Virus record (IMG/VR): IMGVR_UViG_3300025057_000004
Location: 1-64,000 of that record
Source of the DNA: a virus
Strand: one strand, 5' to 3'
DNA length: 64,000 nucleotides
A program made the position numbers and the translations under genes. Positions 31,501 to 39,609 of the stretch are shown one piece after another; the first letter of the stretch is position 1; every line of letters begins with the position of its first letter. Below the pieces are notes generated by a model. That model searched no databases, was not told the origin of the DNA, and saw nothing but the letters and a program-made list of their open reading frames with translations.

Positions 31501-31530
31501 GGAGACCCTTCTGAAATACGGAGGGTCTCC
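31501..31530 (+). terminator. Strong hairpin after the ubiquitin-like gene
   Basis: GGAGACCCTTC (31501-31511) pairs with GGAGGGTCTCC (31520-31530), 11 bp with one wobble, 8-nt loop. No long T run, so it may stabilise the 3' end of a short ubiquitin-like mRNA or attenuate transcription rather than fully stop it. Confidence 0.5.
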
Positions 31531-31550
31531 ATTCATTTAAAACGATAAAT

Positions 31551-32633
31551 ATGCGACCACTTGCGTTTAAAATTAAGGGTGATTTCGGCACAGTATATAT
31601 TACAGAGGGTGGTATCAAAGATGTTGCTCCTGAAGGTGTATTGTACGTAGCTAATATTCATCCTGATGATGACATCATAGACAGAGATAGTTTTAAATAT
31701 CATATTATTTTGAAACATCTTTATGATATATTGGATCATAGATACAAATGTGATGGTGATATAAGTAATATTGATATTGATGTAAGGTATATACATTATT
31801 CTGATGCATATAATATCAATATAAAAATGTATCATGGTGATATTGAGATCATTAATAGTTTGGGTCATAAAGCTTTGATCAAAGAAGTGTATACTAAAAC
31901 GTTTATCATAGCAGATGAAAGAGGTATGAAGTTTCGAGATCTTAATATACTTCGCACTTGTATCAACACCATCGAAGCAGAAAAAAAATTCTGTCATTCT
32001 CATGCTCCTGGTTTATCAACATTTCGACCTAGTTGGAGTTCTATGTGTTTAGGTGATTCTGAATTGTATAAACATTTCTTTAAAAGAAAGAGAAAGCATA
32101 CAGATATGAGCCTTTATTCAGTATATCTTGATACTTATCTTGCTTGGGAGAGTAAAGAAGGTGGACCTTACAGCACTATTGAAAGTGTTTATAATTGTCC
32201 TATTAATGATTCAAGTGTTAATATAAGTATTGACGATGTGAATGTTGATAATCTTATATACAAGTATGCAGATGTGTTTCAAGTAGTTGATTATAACGGT
32301 AAACTTACCGTATCATCTGACTTTATGAATCATATTGAAATAGAAGGTGTACGTAAGACCAATTCATATGGTAATTACTTTGATTTTGACATTTTTAAAA
32401 CAACCACTAGTTATACAGGAGGTAATGATGTTGAATGTTCATCCGCAACATTCAGGGGTGTTCCGTTAAGAATGGCTATAAAGGATATTGACAAAGATGA
32501 ACTGATGTCATATATGCCTACTATTTATAACAGACCGCCAGGAAACCTAATGGATACAATAAAAAATAGAGTTTCTTCAATTATAAATCTTAATTATGAA
32601 AAAAGTAACAGAGAAGAAGTACGAAACGCTTGA
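31551..32633 (+). CDS. Candidate E2-like protein of the ubiquitin-like system
   Basis: 360 residues. KKFCHSHAPGLSTFRPSWSS leads into MCLGDSELY; this has an E2-like layout, a His-Ala-Pro-Gly in place of His-Pro-Asn and a Cys (Cys166) followed by Leu, as in the catalytic CL of E2 enzymes. N-terminal beta/alpha part about 1-145; a C-terminal domain with PPGNLMDTIKNRVSS at the end. No direct match to a named family is recognised, so the E2 role rests on the motif and on lying between Ubl and JAMM/E1 genes. Overlaps the JAMM gene by 38 bp. Confidence 0.5.
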   Translation: MRPLAFKIKGDFGTVYITEGGIKDVAPEGVLYVANIHPDDDIIDRDSFKYHIILKHLYDILDHRYKCDGDISNIDIDVRYIHYSDAYNINIKMYHGDIEIINSLGHKALIKEVYTKTFIIADERGMKFRDLNILRTCINTIEAEKKFCHSHAPGLSTFRPSWSSMCLGDSELYKHFFKRKRKHTDMSLYSVYLDTYLAWESKEGGPYSTIESVYNCPINDSSVNISIDDVNVDNLIYKYADVFQVVDYNGKLTVSSDFMNHIEIEGVRKTNSYGNYFDFDIFKTTTSYTGGNDVECSSATFRGVPLRMAIKDIDKDELMSYMPTIYNRPPGNLMDTIKNRVSSIINLNYEKSNREEVRNA

Positions 32634-33708
32634 GCTGAAAGAAAAAGGTAAGCTCATTATTACAGAAGATGTAAAGAAAAAGATCGATCAGATGCATGAT
32701 CGTGTAGGTAATACTGAATGGTGTGGTTTTATCTTTTATGAAAAAGTTGAAGGTAGCATCAGTGATCCTGAAACATATGTGGCTAAGACTACAGATGTCT
32801 ATATGATGGATATCGGCAGTCATAGTTATACTGAGAGTGATAATCATACTGATGATGTTGTTAGTATGGTAGATCGTATTCCTGCATATATGGAAAACAG
32901 ATATGGTCTGATACATACGCATCATAATATGAGTGCTTTCTTTTCAGGTACTGATATTCAAGAGTTGCACGATAACGTTCATCTATATTCTTATTATCTG
33001 TCACTGATCGTTAATTTCGATGGTAAGTGGTGTGCTAAGATTGCTAAGTTGATAGATGTTGAAAGCAGTTCTTATACCATTACTGAAGAAGATGAGGATG
33101 ATGTAATTGTAAACATTCCATCAAAGAAGGTGATGATCACATTTGATCTTGACATTGAGTTTGAACAGCCTGAAGCTTATGATGATGTAGTTGAATTACG
33201 TATTGCTGAGATCAGAGAACGTAAGAAGAAGGAAGAAGAAGAGAAGAAGAAAAACAAATCTCTTTTCAACAATCCTTATCAGACAAACATGTTCAAAAAC
33301 ACTGATTACTACAGTCACTCAAGTCTTAATGCATACAATAATTGGTATGCTCAATATGATGAATTGGTACAGCAACCTAAAACAGGTTTTACAGAAGATG
33401 ATGAGATAGAGTGGTTCATATCATCTCTTATTTATCTTGATCCTTATGCTGATGAACCATTGCACGATGCATTATCAGATCTTAAGGATCATGAATCAGA
33501 TCCTTATTTCAATGTGTATGTAGATCAATTGAATGACAATGCAGTAAACTATGCTATCGATCATTTTGATATTACTGGGGCATACGAGGGTGTATGCAGT
33601 ACATTAAAAAAGCTGAAGCCTTACTCAGGTAAAGGTGTTGAGAAGCTTAGAGAAGCACTTGAGTTAGCTAAACACGAGTTAAATAAGAATAACGAATACT
33701 CACTATGA
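32596..33708 (+). CDS. JAMM/MPN metalloprotease-like protein
   Basis: 370 residues. Intact JAMM motif: Glu41 (GNTEWCGFIFYE), then GLIHTHHNMSAFFSGTD with His107, His109, Ser117 and Asp120 in exact HxHx7SxxD spacing, so zinc binding and isopeptidase activity are expected. A Lys/Glu-rich coiled coil (about 210-225) links to an acidic C-terminal region (to 370) of unknown fold. In prokaryotic Ubl operons this enzyme trims or removes Ubl. Its stop overlaps the E1-like start (ATGA). Confidence 0.85.
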   Translation: MKKVTEKKYETLELKEKGKLIITEDVKKKIDQMHDRVGNTEWCGFIFYEKVEGSISDPETYVAKTTDVYMMDIGSHSYTESDNHTDDVVSMVDRIPAYMENRYGLIHTHHNMSAFFSGTDIQELHDNVHLYSYYLSLIVNFDGKWCAKIAKLIDVESSSYTITEEDEDDVIVNIPSKKVMITFDLDIEFEQPEAYDDVVELRIAEIRERKKKEEEEKKKNKSLFNNPYQTNMFKNTDYYSHSSLNAYNNWYAQYDELVQQPKTGFTEDDEIEWFISSLIYLDPYADEPLHDALSDLKDHESDPYFNVYVDQLNDNAVNYAIDHFDITGAYEGVCSTLKKLKPYSGKGVEKLREALELAKHELNKNNEYSL

Positions 33709-34394
33709 TAGAAGTACAACACAAGGATTCTCATACGAGATTCAATAGTGTTGACTGGTTCGGTGATTTCAGAGAGATAACTATCGGTGGTGTCGGCACT
33801 ATCGGTAGTTGGCTTTCTCTGTTATTGGCAAGAACTGGTGAACACGAATTGATCATGTATGATGATGATCAGGTTGAAAGCATCAATCTATCAGGACAAC
33901 TGTTCTCGAAAGATGATGTTGGCAGATCTAAAACGGACAGTGCACGTGATAACATATTCTCATTTACTGAGATATCAGATCAGAAAGTGCATTCGATGAA
34001 TCAGAAACTTACGAGCGAATCGTATGTATCTGCAATCTCATTCTCTTGCTTTGACAATATGAAAGCACGTAAAGAGATGTTCAACAAATGGAAGACCCTT
34101 GAGAACAGAGAGCTTTTCATTGATGGTCGTATGACCATTGAAACATACGAAGTGTATGTTGTAAAGAAAGGAGATGAGAAACGCTACGAGCAGACACTGT
34201 TTGATGATTCACAGGTAGCAGAACAGATATGTTCTTTGAAGAACACATCACATACAGGTGCGCTCATTGCTGCAAGAATGGTAACTTCATTCACAAACCA
34301 TATTGCCAATCAGATAATGGGCATTGATATACGTGAAGTACCATTTCATTTTAGAGAAGATATGCAATTACAGTTAATTACTATGGAATGTTAG
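33705..34394 (+). CDS. E1/ThiF-like adenylating enzyme
   Basis: 229 residues. Rossmann nucleotide site ITIGGVGTIGSWLSLL (GxGxxG, Gly29-Gly34), then the acidic MYDDDQVESINLSGQLFSKD (cf. DxDxVexsNLxRQ). The position usually held by the Arg of NLxRQ carries Gly (NLSGQ). FSCFDN fits the later Asp-Asn motif, and ICSLKNTSHTG holds Cys176 as a candidate thioester Cys. A minimal E1, without the UFD domain. Expected to activate the C-terminus of the Ubl protein with ATP. Confidence 0.82.
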   Translation: MIEVQHKDSHTRFNSVDWFGDFREITIGGVGTIGSWLSLLLARTGEHELIMYDDDQVESINLSGQLFSKDDVGRSKTDSARDNIFSFTEISDQKVHSMNQKLTSESYVSAISFSCFDNMKARKEMFNKWKTLENRELFIDGRMTIETYEVYVVKKGDEKRYEQTLFDDSQVAEQICSLKNTSHTGALIAARMVTSFTNHIANQIMGIDIREVPFHFREDMQLQLITMEC

Positions 34395-34876
34395 CAGAAA
34401 TAATAAAACATTATGATGATCCTTATAAAATTGATCTTTATGATTTTAGACGTTTATATCTTTCTAATGAAAAACAGTCTTTTAAAAGATTGTCTCCTAT
34501 AGTACATAATACACTTGTACCTGTTATTTATGCTATTACAGGTACCAATAAAATAAATGATCGTCAGGTAAATGGTATATACGAAAGTATATATGATTCT
34601 AATCGAGGCTTTTATGTAAATGCTGTTGCGTGTATAGATCATAGAGAAGTAAAGAAAGTGCGTGAGAATTTTATTCATGCATTACTTAACCACCACGATT
34701 TTATGAAAGTGACAAATATCACGTTTGTTCTTGAAAATGATAACGCTGAAGTAGCTATTCCAAGTGATTTTATAGCTAAGAAAGAAATGCTTGCTGATGT
34801 ACAGAACAATCTGTCAACTATGATCAAGCAGTCTATTGAGAAAGATAATGAATTAGGTTTAATGATAGTAGAATAA
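34388..34876 (+). CDS. Unknown protein ending the Ubl operon, 162 aa
   Basis: 162 residues, overlapping the E1-like gene by 7 bp, and abutting the exonuclease by TAATGG. Beta/alpha mix (RLSPIVHNTLVPVIYAITG; NAVACIDHREVKKVRENF) with a helical end (NNLSTMIKQSIEKDNEL). Translational coupling suggests membership in the Ubl operon; it could be a substrate, an E2/E3-type partner or unrelated. No family recognised. Confidence 0.6.
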   Translation: MLAEIIKHYDDPYKIDLYDFRRLYLSNEKQSFKRLSPIVHNTLVPVIYAITGTNKINDRQVNGIYESIYDSNRGFYVNAVACIDHREVKKVRENFIHALLNHHDFMKVTNITFVLENDNAEVAIPSDFIAKKEMLADVQNNLSTMIKQSIEKDNELGLMIVE

Positions 34877-35949
34877 TGGAAAGAAACAATTATTTTGAAA
34901 GGAAGGCAGTGTCACGTTCACTGCTTTCCGAATTTGCTCGTCATCCACAACGAGCTAAAGCAATGCTTGACGGTACTGCAGTAAAAGTAGAGAGTGATGC
35001 GATGAACTTCGGTAGCATGTTCGATTCTTTGATGTTTGATACAGCACAGGAGTTTTCTTCTAAGTATCGTGTATCGCAATATGAGAATCCTTGGACAGAC
35101 AGACGTAAGAATACAGGTAAGTTTACATATGCTCTTGAGCAGATAATGCAGGAGACACTTGCTAATGATGCGACTGCAGACCTTGAGACAATGTTTATGC
35201 AAGCATATACACAGTCAGGTATCAAGAGTCCTAAAGTATATGATCTTATTGCTGAGTTTGTAGAAGTAGGAGGTAGAGATTGGGCATCCGAGTATATGAT
35301 GGCAAGTAAGATCACTCTTATTACTCAAGAAGAGTACAACAAAGCTGCTGCAATGAAAGCAATGCTTATCAACAATAAGTATGTAGGTGATATGTTTGTA
35401 ATGGATGTACCTGAAAGTCATAGTGTGTTGCGTGATAAGGTTGAAATCATATATCAAATGGATATATCATTTGAAATGGAAGGCGTTCAATGTAAGGCAC
35501 TTCCAGATATTGTTATTATTGATCACGAGACGAAGGTTATACAGGTTGTAGACCTTAAAACAACATCTTCTTACGATCATAGTGTGATGTCATCATTTAT
35601 GAAGTTTGGATATGATTATCAGGCTGCATGGTATACACTTGCTATTGAGATGATCACACAGCAAGCAGGACCATTGCAAGGCTATACAGTATCTCCTTCA
35701 TTCTTATTTGTATTTGTTGATACAGTACAAGGTAATGAGCCTATATGTGTAAAGATGTCAGAAATGGATGTTGATTGTGCTATCAATGGTGGTTATAGAT
35801 ACAACAGAAAACGCAAAGGTATTCTTGACGTATTCAGAGACTATCTATGGCATGTCAATAATGATCTGTGGGATTATCATAGAGACTATTACGAGAACGA
35901 TGGTGTTATCATAACTGATATTTACGACAATGTTCTTGAAGGAGTCTGA
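34876..35949 (+). CDS. PD-(D/E)XK exonuclease (RecE/Cas4-like)
   Basis: 357 residues. SRSLLSEFARHPQRAKAMLD is the N-terminal SxLxxF-type helix of RecB/RecE-like nucleases; ALPDIVIIDHETKVIQVVDL with DLKTT (about 209-230) gives the Asp and DxK core; GYDYQAAWYTLAIEM is the following QxxxY motif. Likely 5'-3' exonuclease that pairs with the Sak4-like ATPase and SSB for recombination. Confidence 0.82.
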   Translation: MERNNYFERKAVSRSLLSEFARHPQRAKAMLDGTAVKVESDAMNFGSMFDSLMFDTAQEFSSKYRVSQYENPWTDRRKNTGKFTYALEQIMQETLANDATADLETMFMQAYTQSGIKSPKVYDLIAEFVEVGGRDWASEYMMASKITLITQEEYNKAAAMKAMLINNKYVGDMFVMDVPESHSVLRDKVEIIYQMDISFEMEGVQCKALPDIVIIDHETKVIQVVDLKTTSSYDHSVMSSFMKFGYDYQAAWYTLAIEMITQQAGPLQGYTVSPSFLFVFVDTVQGNEPICVKMSEMDVDCAINGGYRYNRKRKGILDVFRDYLWHVNNDLWDYHRDYYENDGVIITDIYDNVLEGV

Positions 35950-36709
35950 GATAAAAGGTGTCATTACCTATACAGGCTTTCACATTCAGATAAGTGTAAA
36001 AGAAGATGGTGAGATTGAAGAGATGGAAGACGAAAACGGTTTTTTCTATGAAATTAGAAAGAACGGAAAACGTTTATTCTTCAAAGGAGACCATATCTAT
36101 GTCAAAGATGTAGGTTGGTATCAACTCAACGATATTGCTCTGATGCGTTCTCATAACGGTATCAGAGTATATCGCGGTCTTACTATGGAGAGATCAGATA
36201 CATCACTCTTGATACTGCCTGTATATGGTGGTACAAGAGCTGATGTGTCATTCTCTACACATCTTATGAATGCTTATCTATATCGTGAAGGTTGTATGGA
36301 TGGTTGCATATGGGTTCTTATGAAAAGACCTTATGTTGTTGACAGTAGATATGAGAATGCAATGCATTTCTTCAGGTCATCTGATCACTTTATGCGTGAA
36401 GAAGAACTCGGTAGTGAGTATGTAATGCTTACACTTGCAATACCTGATGACTTTGTTGAAGATCTTGTACGCATTCGCGTTGGTAAATTTTCAGAGATCA
36501 GTGAGTCTCATAAAAAGCGTATTTATGATTTTCATATGATACGTGATAAATACAACAAGATTCGTCTTGAATTGGAGAAGAGTCCTCTTCTGCGTGATAA
36601 GATGGAGAAAGAGTATGATATTGAGATTCCAGAAGGTAGTGAATTACGCTCACGTATGGATGAAGATAGAGAAACATTTTATGATAAATACATAATATAT
36701 GAGCGTTGA
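35930..36709 (+). CDS. Unknown protein, 259 aa
   Basis: 259 residues, overlapping the nuclease by 20 bp and the UDG start by 11 bp. Beta-rich N-terminal half (VYRGLTMERSDTSLLILPVY), helical C-terminus (RDKYNKIRLELEKSPLLRDK). No family recognised. Lies in the recombination/repair group. Confidence 0.65.
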   Translation: MFLKESEIKGVITYTGFHIQISVKEDGEIEEMEDENGFFYEIRKNGKRLFFKGDHIYVKDVGWYQLNDIALMRSHNGIRVYRGLTMERSDTSLLILPVYGGTRADVSFSTHLMNAYLYREGCMDGCIWVLMKRPYVVDSRYENAMHFFRSSDHFMREEELGSEYVMLTLAIPDDFVEDLVRIRVGKFSEISESHKKRIYDFHMIRDKYNKIRLELEKSPLLRDKMEKEYDIEIPEGSELRSRMDEDRETFYDKYIIYER

Positions 36710-37406
36710 AAAGGTAATGACAGACCTTTTCGGTATCGGTTGGTATGGTGCTATGAGGACATATCTTCAGTCTCAGGACTTTGCAAACTTAGGTCATTGG
36801 TTGATGGCTGAACGTAAGCAAAGAGTAGTATATCCTGAACAGAAGAATGTCTTCAAGGCATTCCAATTGACACCGTATGAAAAGGTAAAAGTAGTATTCT
36901 TAGGTCTTGATCCTTACATCAGAAAAAATCAGGCAACAGGTTTGTCTTTTGGTGTTGATATTGACAAGACAGACAGAAAGATACCACCATCACTGAAGAC
37001 CATCATTAAAGAGTTGGAGGAAGATCTTGATACATTGTGTCTTGATTTTGATTATTCTTTGGAAGGATGGGCAAAACAGGGAGTGCTTATGCTCAATACA
37101 TCATTGACCGTACAGGATGGACAGACGAACTCACATTTGAATATGTGGAAACCGTTCACACTGGAGGTAATTGATGCAATAAATGATATGAATGAGAATG
37201 TCATATTCATTCTATTGGGTAGAACAGCACAATCCTATGAGAAATATCTTGACCCTGATTCTACAAGAATCATAAAAGCACCACACCCTGCAGCAGAAGC
37301 ATACGCAGGAGGCAAGGCAGGATTCTATGGGAGTAAGATATTCAGTAAGTGTAACAGCATGCTGTATATGCTTGGAAAAGAAGAGATAAACTGGAATATA
37401 AAATAA
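36699..37406 (+). CDS. ung: Uracil-DNA glycosylase, family 1 type with altered motif
   Basis: 235 residues. Motif A reads LGLDPYIRKNQATGLSFGV (cf. GQDPYHGPGQAHGLSFSV): the catalytic Asp is kept, Gln is Leu and the His is Ile. LMLNTSLTV matches the LLNxxLTV motif and PHPAAEAYAGGKAGFYG the HPSPLSA..GFxG loop with the catalytic His. Removes uracil from DNA. The changed water-binding positions may alter activity. UDG is common in crAss-like phages. Confidence 0.85.
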   Translation: MSVEKVMTDLFGIGWYGAMRTYLQSQDFANLGHWLMAERKQRVVYPEQKNVFKAFQLTPYEKVKVVFLGLDPYIRKNQATGLSFGVDIDKTDRKIPPSLKTIIKELEEDLDTLCLDFDYSLEGWAKQGVLMLNTSLTVQDGQTNSHLNMWKPFTLEVIDAINDMNENVIFILLGRTAQSYEKYLDPDSTRIIKAPHPAAEAYAGGKAGFYGSKIFSKCNSMLYMLGKEEINWNIK

Positions 37407-37409
37407 ACT

Positions 37410-37643
37410 ATGTATTTAGACTATAAGTGTACAGTTTGGAGAAGGATACATTTTTCTGAAAAACAGAATGATGTAGACAAAATCCTTGAAGATATCAAGG
37501 GAGGGTATCATCCTGATATTGTAGATGCAGAGTATGAAACTCTATATGATACTTCAGAAGATATGACAGTAGATGAGAATGGAGGTTCTTCAACTATTGA
37601 ATTGTATGATAATAATGAATTAATATTTCAAAACGGAGAGTAA
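37410..37643 (+). CDS. Unknown small acidic protein, 77 aa
   Basis: 77 residues, MYLDYKCTVWRRIHFSEKQN; acidic, beta-type, ends SSTIELYDNNELIFQNGE. Head of a chain of small genes coupled by TAATG overlaps. No family recognised. Confidence 0.6.
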   Translation: MYLDYKCTVWRRIHFSEKQNDVDKILEDIKGGYHPDIVDAEYETLYDTSEDMTVDENGGSSTIELYDNNELIFQNGE

Positions 37644-38011
37644 TGGGAAGATATTATAACGGAGATGTAGAAGGTAAATTCTGGTTTGCCATTCAAGGCA
37701 GTGATGCACCTGAAAGATTTGGTGCGTTTGAAAGAGATCGGGAGTATATAGACTATGCTATTGATCGTGAATCTTTACCTGAGATCATAGAAGAAATAAA
37801 AAGCATTGAATCAAACCCTAAAGTTCAATTGCTTATGAAGCTATGTGATGAATCAGACACGATATCTATAACAGATGCATGGCAAAAAGAGAACGGTGTA
37901 TCAAGAGAAGACCTTGCAGAATATGCAGATCTTACTCTTGGTAGAAAGATACGTGACTTCTTTGAGTCTGATTCAGACAATGATTATTGTGAAATACAAG
38001 CAGATCTATAA
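37643..38011 (+). CDS. Unknown acidic protein, 122 aa
   Basis: 122 residues, strongly acidic (RKIRDFFESDSDNDYCEIQA). Start and stop overlap its neighbours as TAATG, so it is translationally coupled. Contains a possible helix-turn-helix-like stretch (TDAWQKENGVSREDLAEYAD). Function unknown. Confidence 0.65.
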   Translation: MGRYYNGDVEGKFWFAIQGSDAPERFGAFERDREYIDYAIDRESLPEIIEEIKSIESNPKVQLLMKLCDESDTISITDAWQKENGVSREDLAEYADLTLGRKIRDFFESDSDNDYCEIQADL

Positions 38012-38247
38012 TGAGTAAAGAAAAAACAATACGACCCGAGCTATTTGAAATAATAGTTGAGCACGGTACATACTATGTAGTAGCTTACGATGCAGCTCAT
38101 GCTATTACATCATTGATTGAAAAATGGAGTAGTGAAAAAGATATTAAATCAGTAAAGAAATTGACGGATGATGTATTGAAAATTCTATTCGTAGCTAAAG
38201 AATGTTTACCTCAAGGGCTTGTAAATAAAACTATAGAAAATGAGTGA
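38011..38247 (+). CDS. Unknown small protein, 78 aa
   Basis: 78 residues, beta start (LFEIIVEHGTYYVVAYDA) then helical. Coupled to both neighbours (TAATG; 8-bp overlap). No family recognised. Confidence 0.6.
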   Translation: MSKEKTIRPELFEIIVEHGTYYVVAYDAAHAITSLIEKWSSEKDIKSVKKLTDDVLKILFVAKECLPQGLVNKTIENE

Positions 38248-38449
38248 TGTAATAATGACGAATAAGCTTGAGCTTGCTTCAGAACTTGCTCATAGGATGC
38301 TTGTGATAGAATGGGATGACCGTTCTGAGAGCATATATGAAGATGATACCGCAGGCGTGACAGTATATACTGAGAACGCACAGGACATCTTCAATGACTA
38401 TTACGATATGTTTTTAACAATTATAGAAGATACACGTTATGACAAATAA
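38240..38449 (+). CDS. Unknown small acidic protein, 69 aa
   Basis: 69 residues, MSDVIMTNKLELASELAHRM; acidic (IEWDDRSESIYEDDTAG). Overlaps neighbours by 8 and 11 bp. No family recognised. Confidence 0.6.
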   Translation: MSDVIMTNKLELASELAHRMLVIEWDDRSESIYEDDTAGVTVYTENAQDIFNDYYDMFLTIIEDTRYDK

Positions 38450-38687
38450 AGATTCTATTATCAACCATGTTCAAAAAATATCATGGTTCGATCACGATGA
38501 AACTGATGGTAACAAGCTTACTTTCAGTACACGTGAGAACGGTAATGTCGGTGATGAAGAGCCAGGAGATAAAGATATTCAAATGGCACACCGTGTAGCT
38601 GGTGATATACGTCATCAGTATGATGTGAAGAATATTGAAGTTTCTTCAGTAGATGAATGGGTATACCTTGAATTTGAAATAGTATGA
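38439..38687 (+). CDS. Unknown small protein, 82 aa
   Basis: 82 residues, TNKDSIINHVQKISWFDHDE; acidic N-half, beta C-end (DEWVYLEFEIV). Overlaps the next start by 4 bp. No family recognised. Confidence 0.6.
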   Translation: MTNKDSIINHVQKISWFDHDETDGNKLTFSTRENGNVGDEEPGDKDIQMAHRVAGDIRHQYDVKNIEVSSVDEWVYLEFEIV

Positions 38688-38854
38688 AAAGAACATATGC
38701 ATATATTGTAACGCTTACCAATGATGGTGGAGATACACAATTTAAAGTTGCTATTGCAGCTACTGATGATGATGGATTAAAAAAGCAAGTTGCTGAATTA
38801 TATCCTGATTACGAGTGGTACTCGCATGTTGATGAAAAATATCCGTTAGTGTAA
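38684..38854 (+). CDS. Unknown small protein, 56 aa
   Basis: ATG at 38684 (ATGA overlap with the previous stop), TAA at 38852-38854. Product begins MKRTYAYIVTLTNDGGDTQF and ends YSHVDEKYPLV. The coupled start makes it credible. Last gene before a strong terminator. Confidence 0.6.
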   Translation: MKRTYAYIVTLTNDGGDTQFKVAIAATDDDGLKKQVAELYPDYEWYSHVDEKYPLV

Positions 38855-38885
38855 AATTAATTGATATTTTATTTGCAAAACCTAT

Positions 38886-38929
38886 AAGGGAGGCTGTATA
38901 TTCGCAGCTTCCCTTTTTTATTTTTTGAA
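38886..38929 (+). terminator. Rho-independent terminator
   Basis: AAGGGAGGCTG (38886-38896) pairs with CAGCTTCCCTT (38905-38915), 11 bp with one wobble, 8-nt loop, followed by T-rich TTTTATTTTTTG. Ends the small-gene chain; the next ATG is at 38931. Confidence 0.85.
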
Positions 38930-38930
38930 T

Positions 38931-39110
38931 ATGGCAAATTTCTATAGTATACAAGGTCAATGCGCAGCTTTTGTGGCTGGTAGACTCAGTGACCTTCAGT
39001 GGAAGAATATATCTCATGTAAAGAGGGGTAAAAAGCAGTGTATACTGCATATGAAGAATGGAGATAGATATGAACTCAAGATTGAAAAACTAAAACGTAA
39101 TGAAAGTTAA
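38931..39110 (+). CDS. Unknown small basic protein, 59 aa
   Basis: The ATG at 38931 follows the terminator directly (the frame is open from a TTG at 38925). Product MANFYSIQGQCAAFVAGRLS, then basic (HVKRGKKQCILHMKNGDRYE). Overlaps the MazG-like gene by 11 bp. Function unknown. Confidence 0.55.
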   Translation: MANFYSIQGQCAAFVAGRLSDLQWKNISHVKRGKKQCILHMKNGDRYELKIEKLKRNES

Positions 39111-39609
39111 TCCATTACACTCGTACATAACAGTGTGGTTAGAAAAGATCGGCATGAAAAAGCCTAATAGACCATCCCTTATGACACCTGAACAGAAAAA
39201 GATGAATATGATGCTCATCGATGAAGAAGTTCAGGAACTTATGATTGCATTGTCAAAGAATGATGACATTGTAGAACTATGTGATGCGTACTTTGATGTA
39301 CTATGGGTAGTTACTCAGTCAGCAATGATGAACGGTATCAATATCAATGATATTGTACGTGCAGGAGCTGCGAGTAACCTTAGTAAATTCTGTGATACGC
39401 ATGAAGAAGCTATTCAAACAGTCACAGCATATATGAATGGTACACATCCTAATAAAAAAGGTGTATTTATTGAAACCCGTATTGAGGAGGTCAACGGTTC
39501 TTATGTTATTAAACGTACTAAAGATGGTAAAGTACTGAAGAGTATCAGTTTCAGAGAACCTGATTTCAGCTTTATTGAAAACCGTATGAAAAAAACAGAA
39601 GCCGTATGA
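39100..39609 (+). CDS. MazG-like all-alpha NTP pyrophosphatase
   Basis: 169 residues. IDEEVQELMIALSKNDDIVE followed by LCDAYFDVLWVV gives the EExxE...ExxD metal-binding pattern of all-alpha NTP-PPases (MazG/dUTPase-2 type). The C-terminal about 50 residues are a basic beta tail. Probably cleans the dNTP pool; it overlaps the reductase gene by 4 bp, which supports a nucleotide role. Confidence 0.8.
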   Translation: MKVNPLHSYITVWLEKIGMKKPNRPSLMTPEQKKMNMMLIDEEVQELMIALSKNDDIVELCDAYFDVLWVVTQSAMMNGININDIVRAGAASNLSKFCDTHEEAIQTVTAYMNGTHPNKKGVFIETRIEEVNGSYVIKRTKDGKVLKSISFREPDFSFIENRMKKTEAV

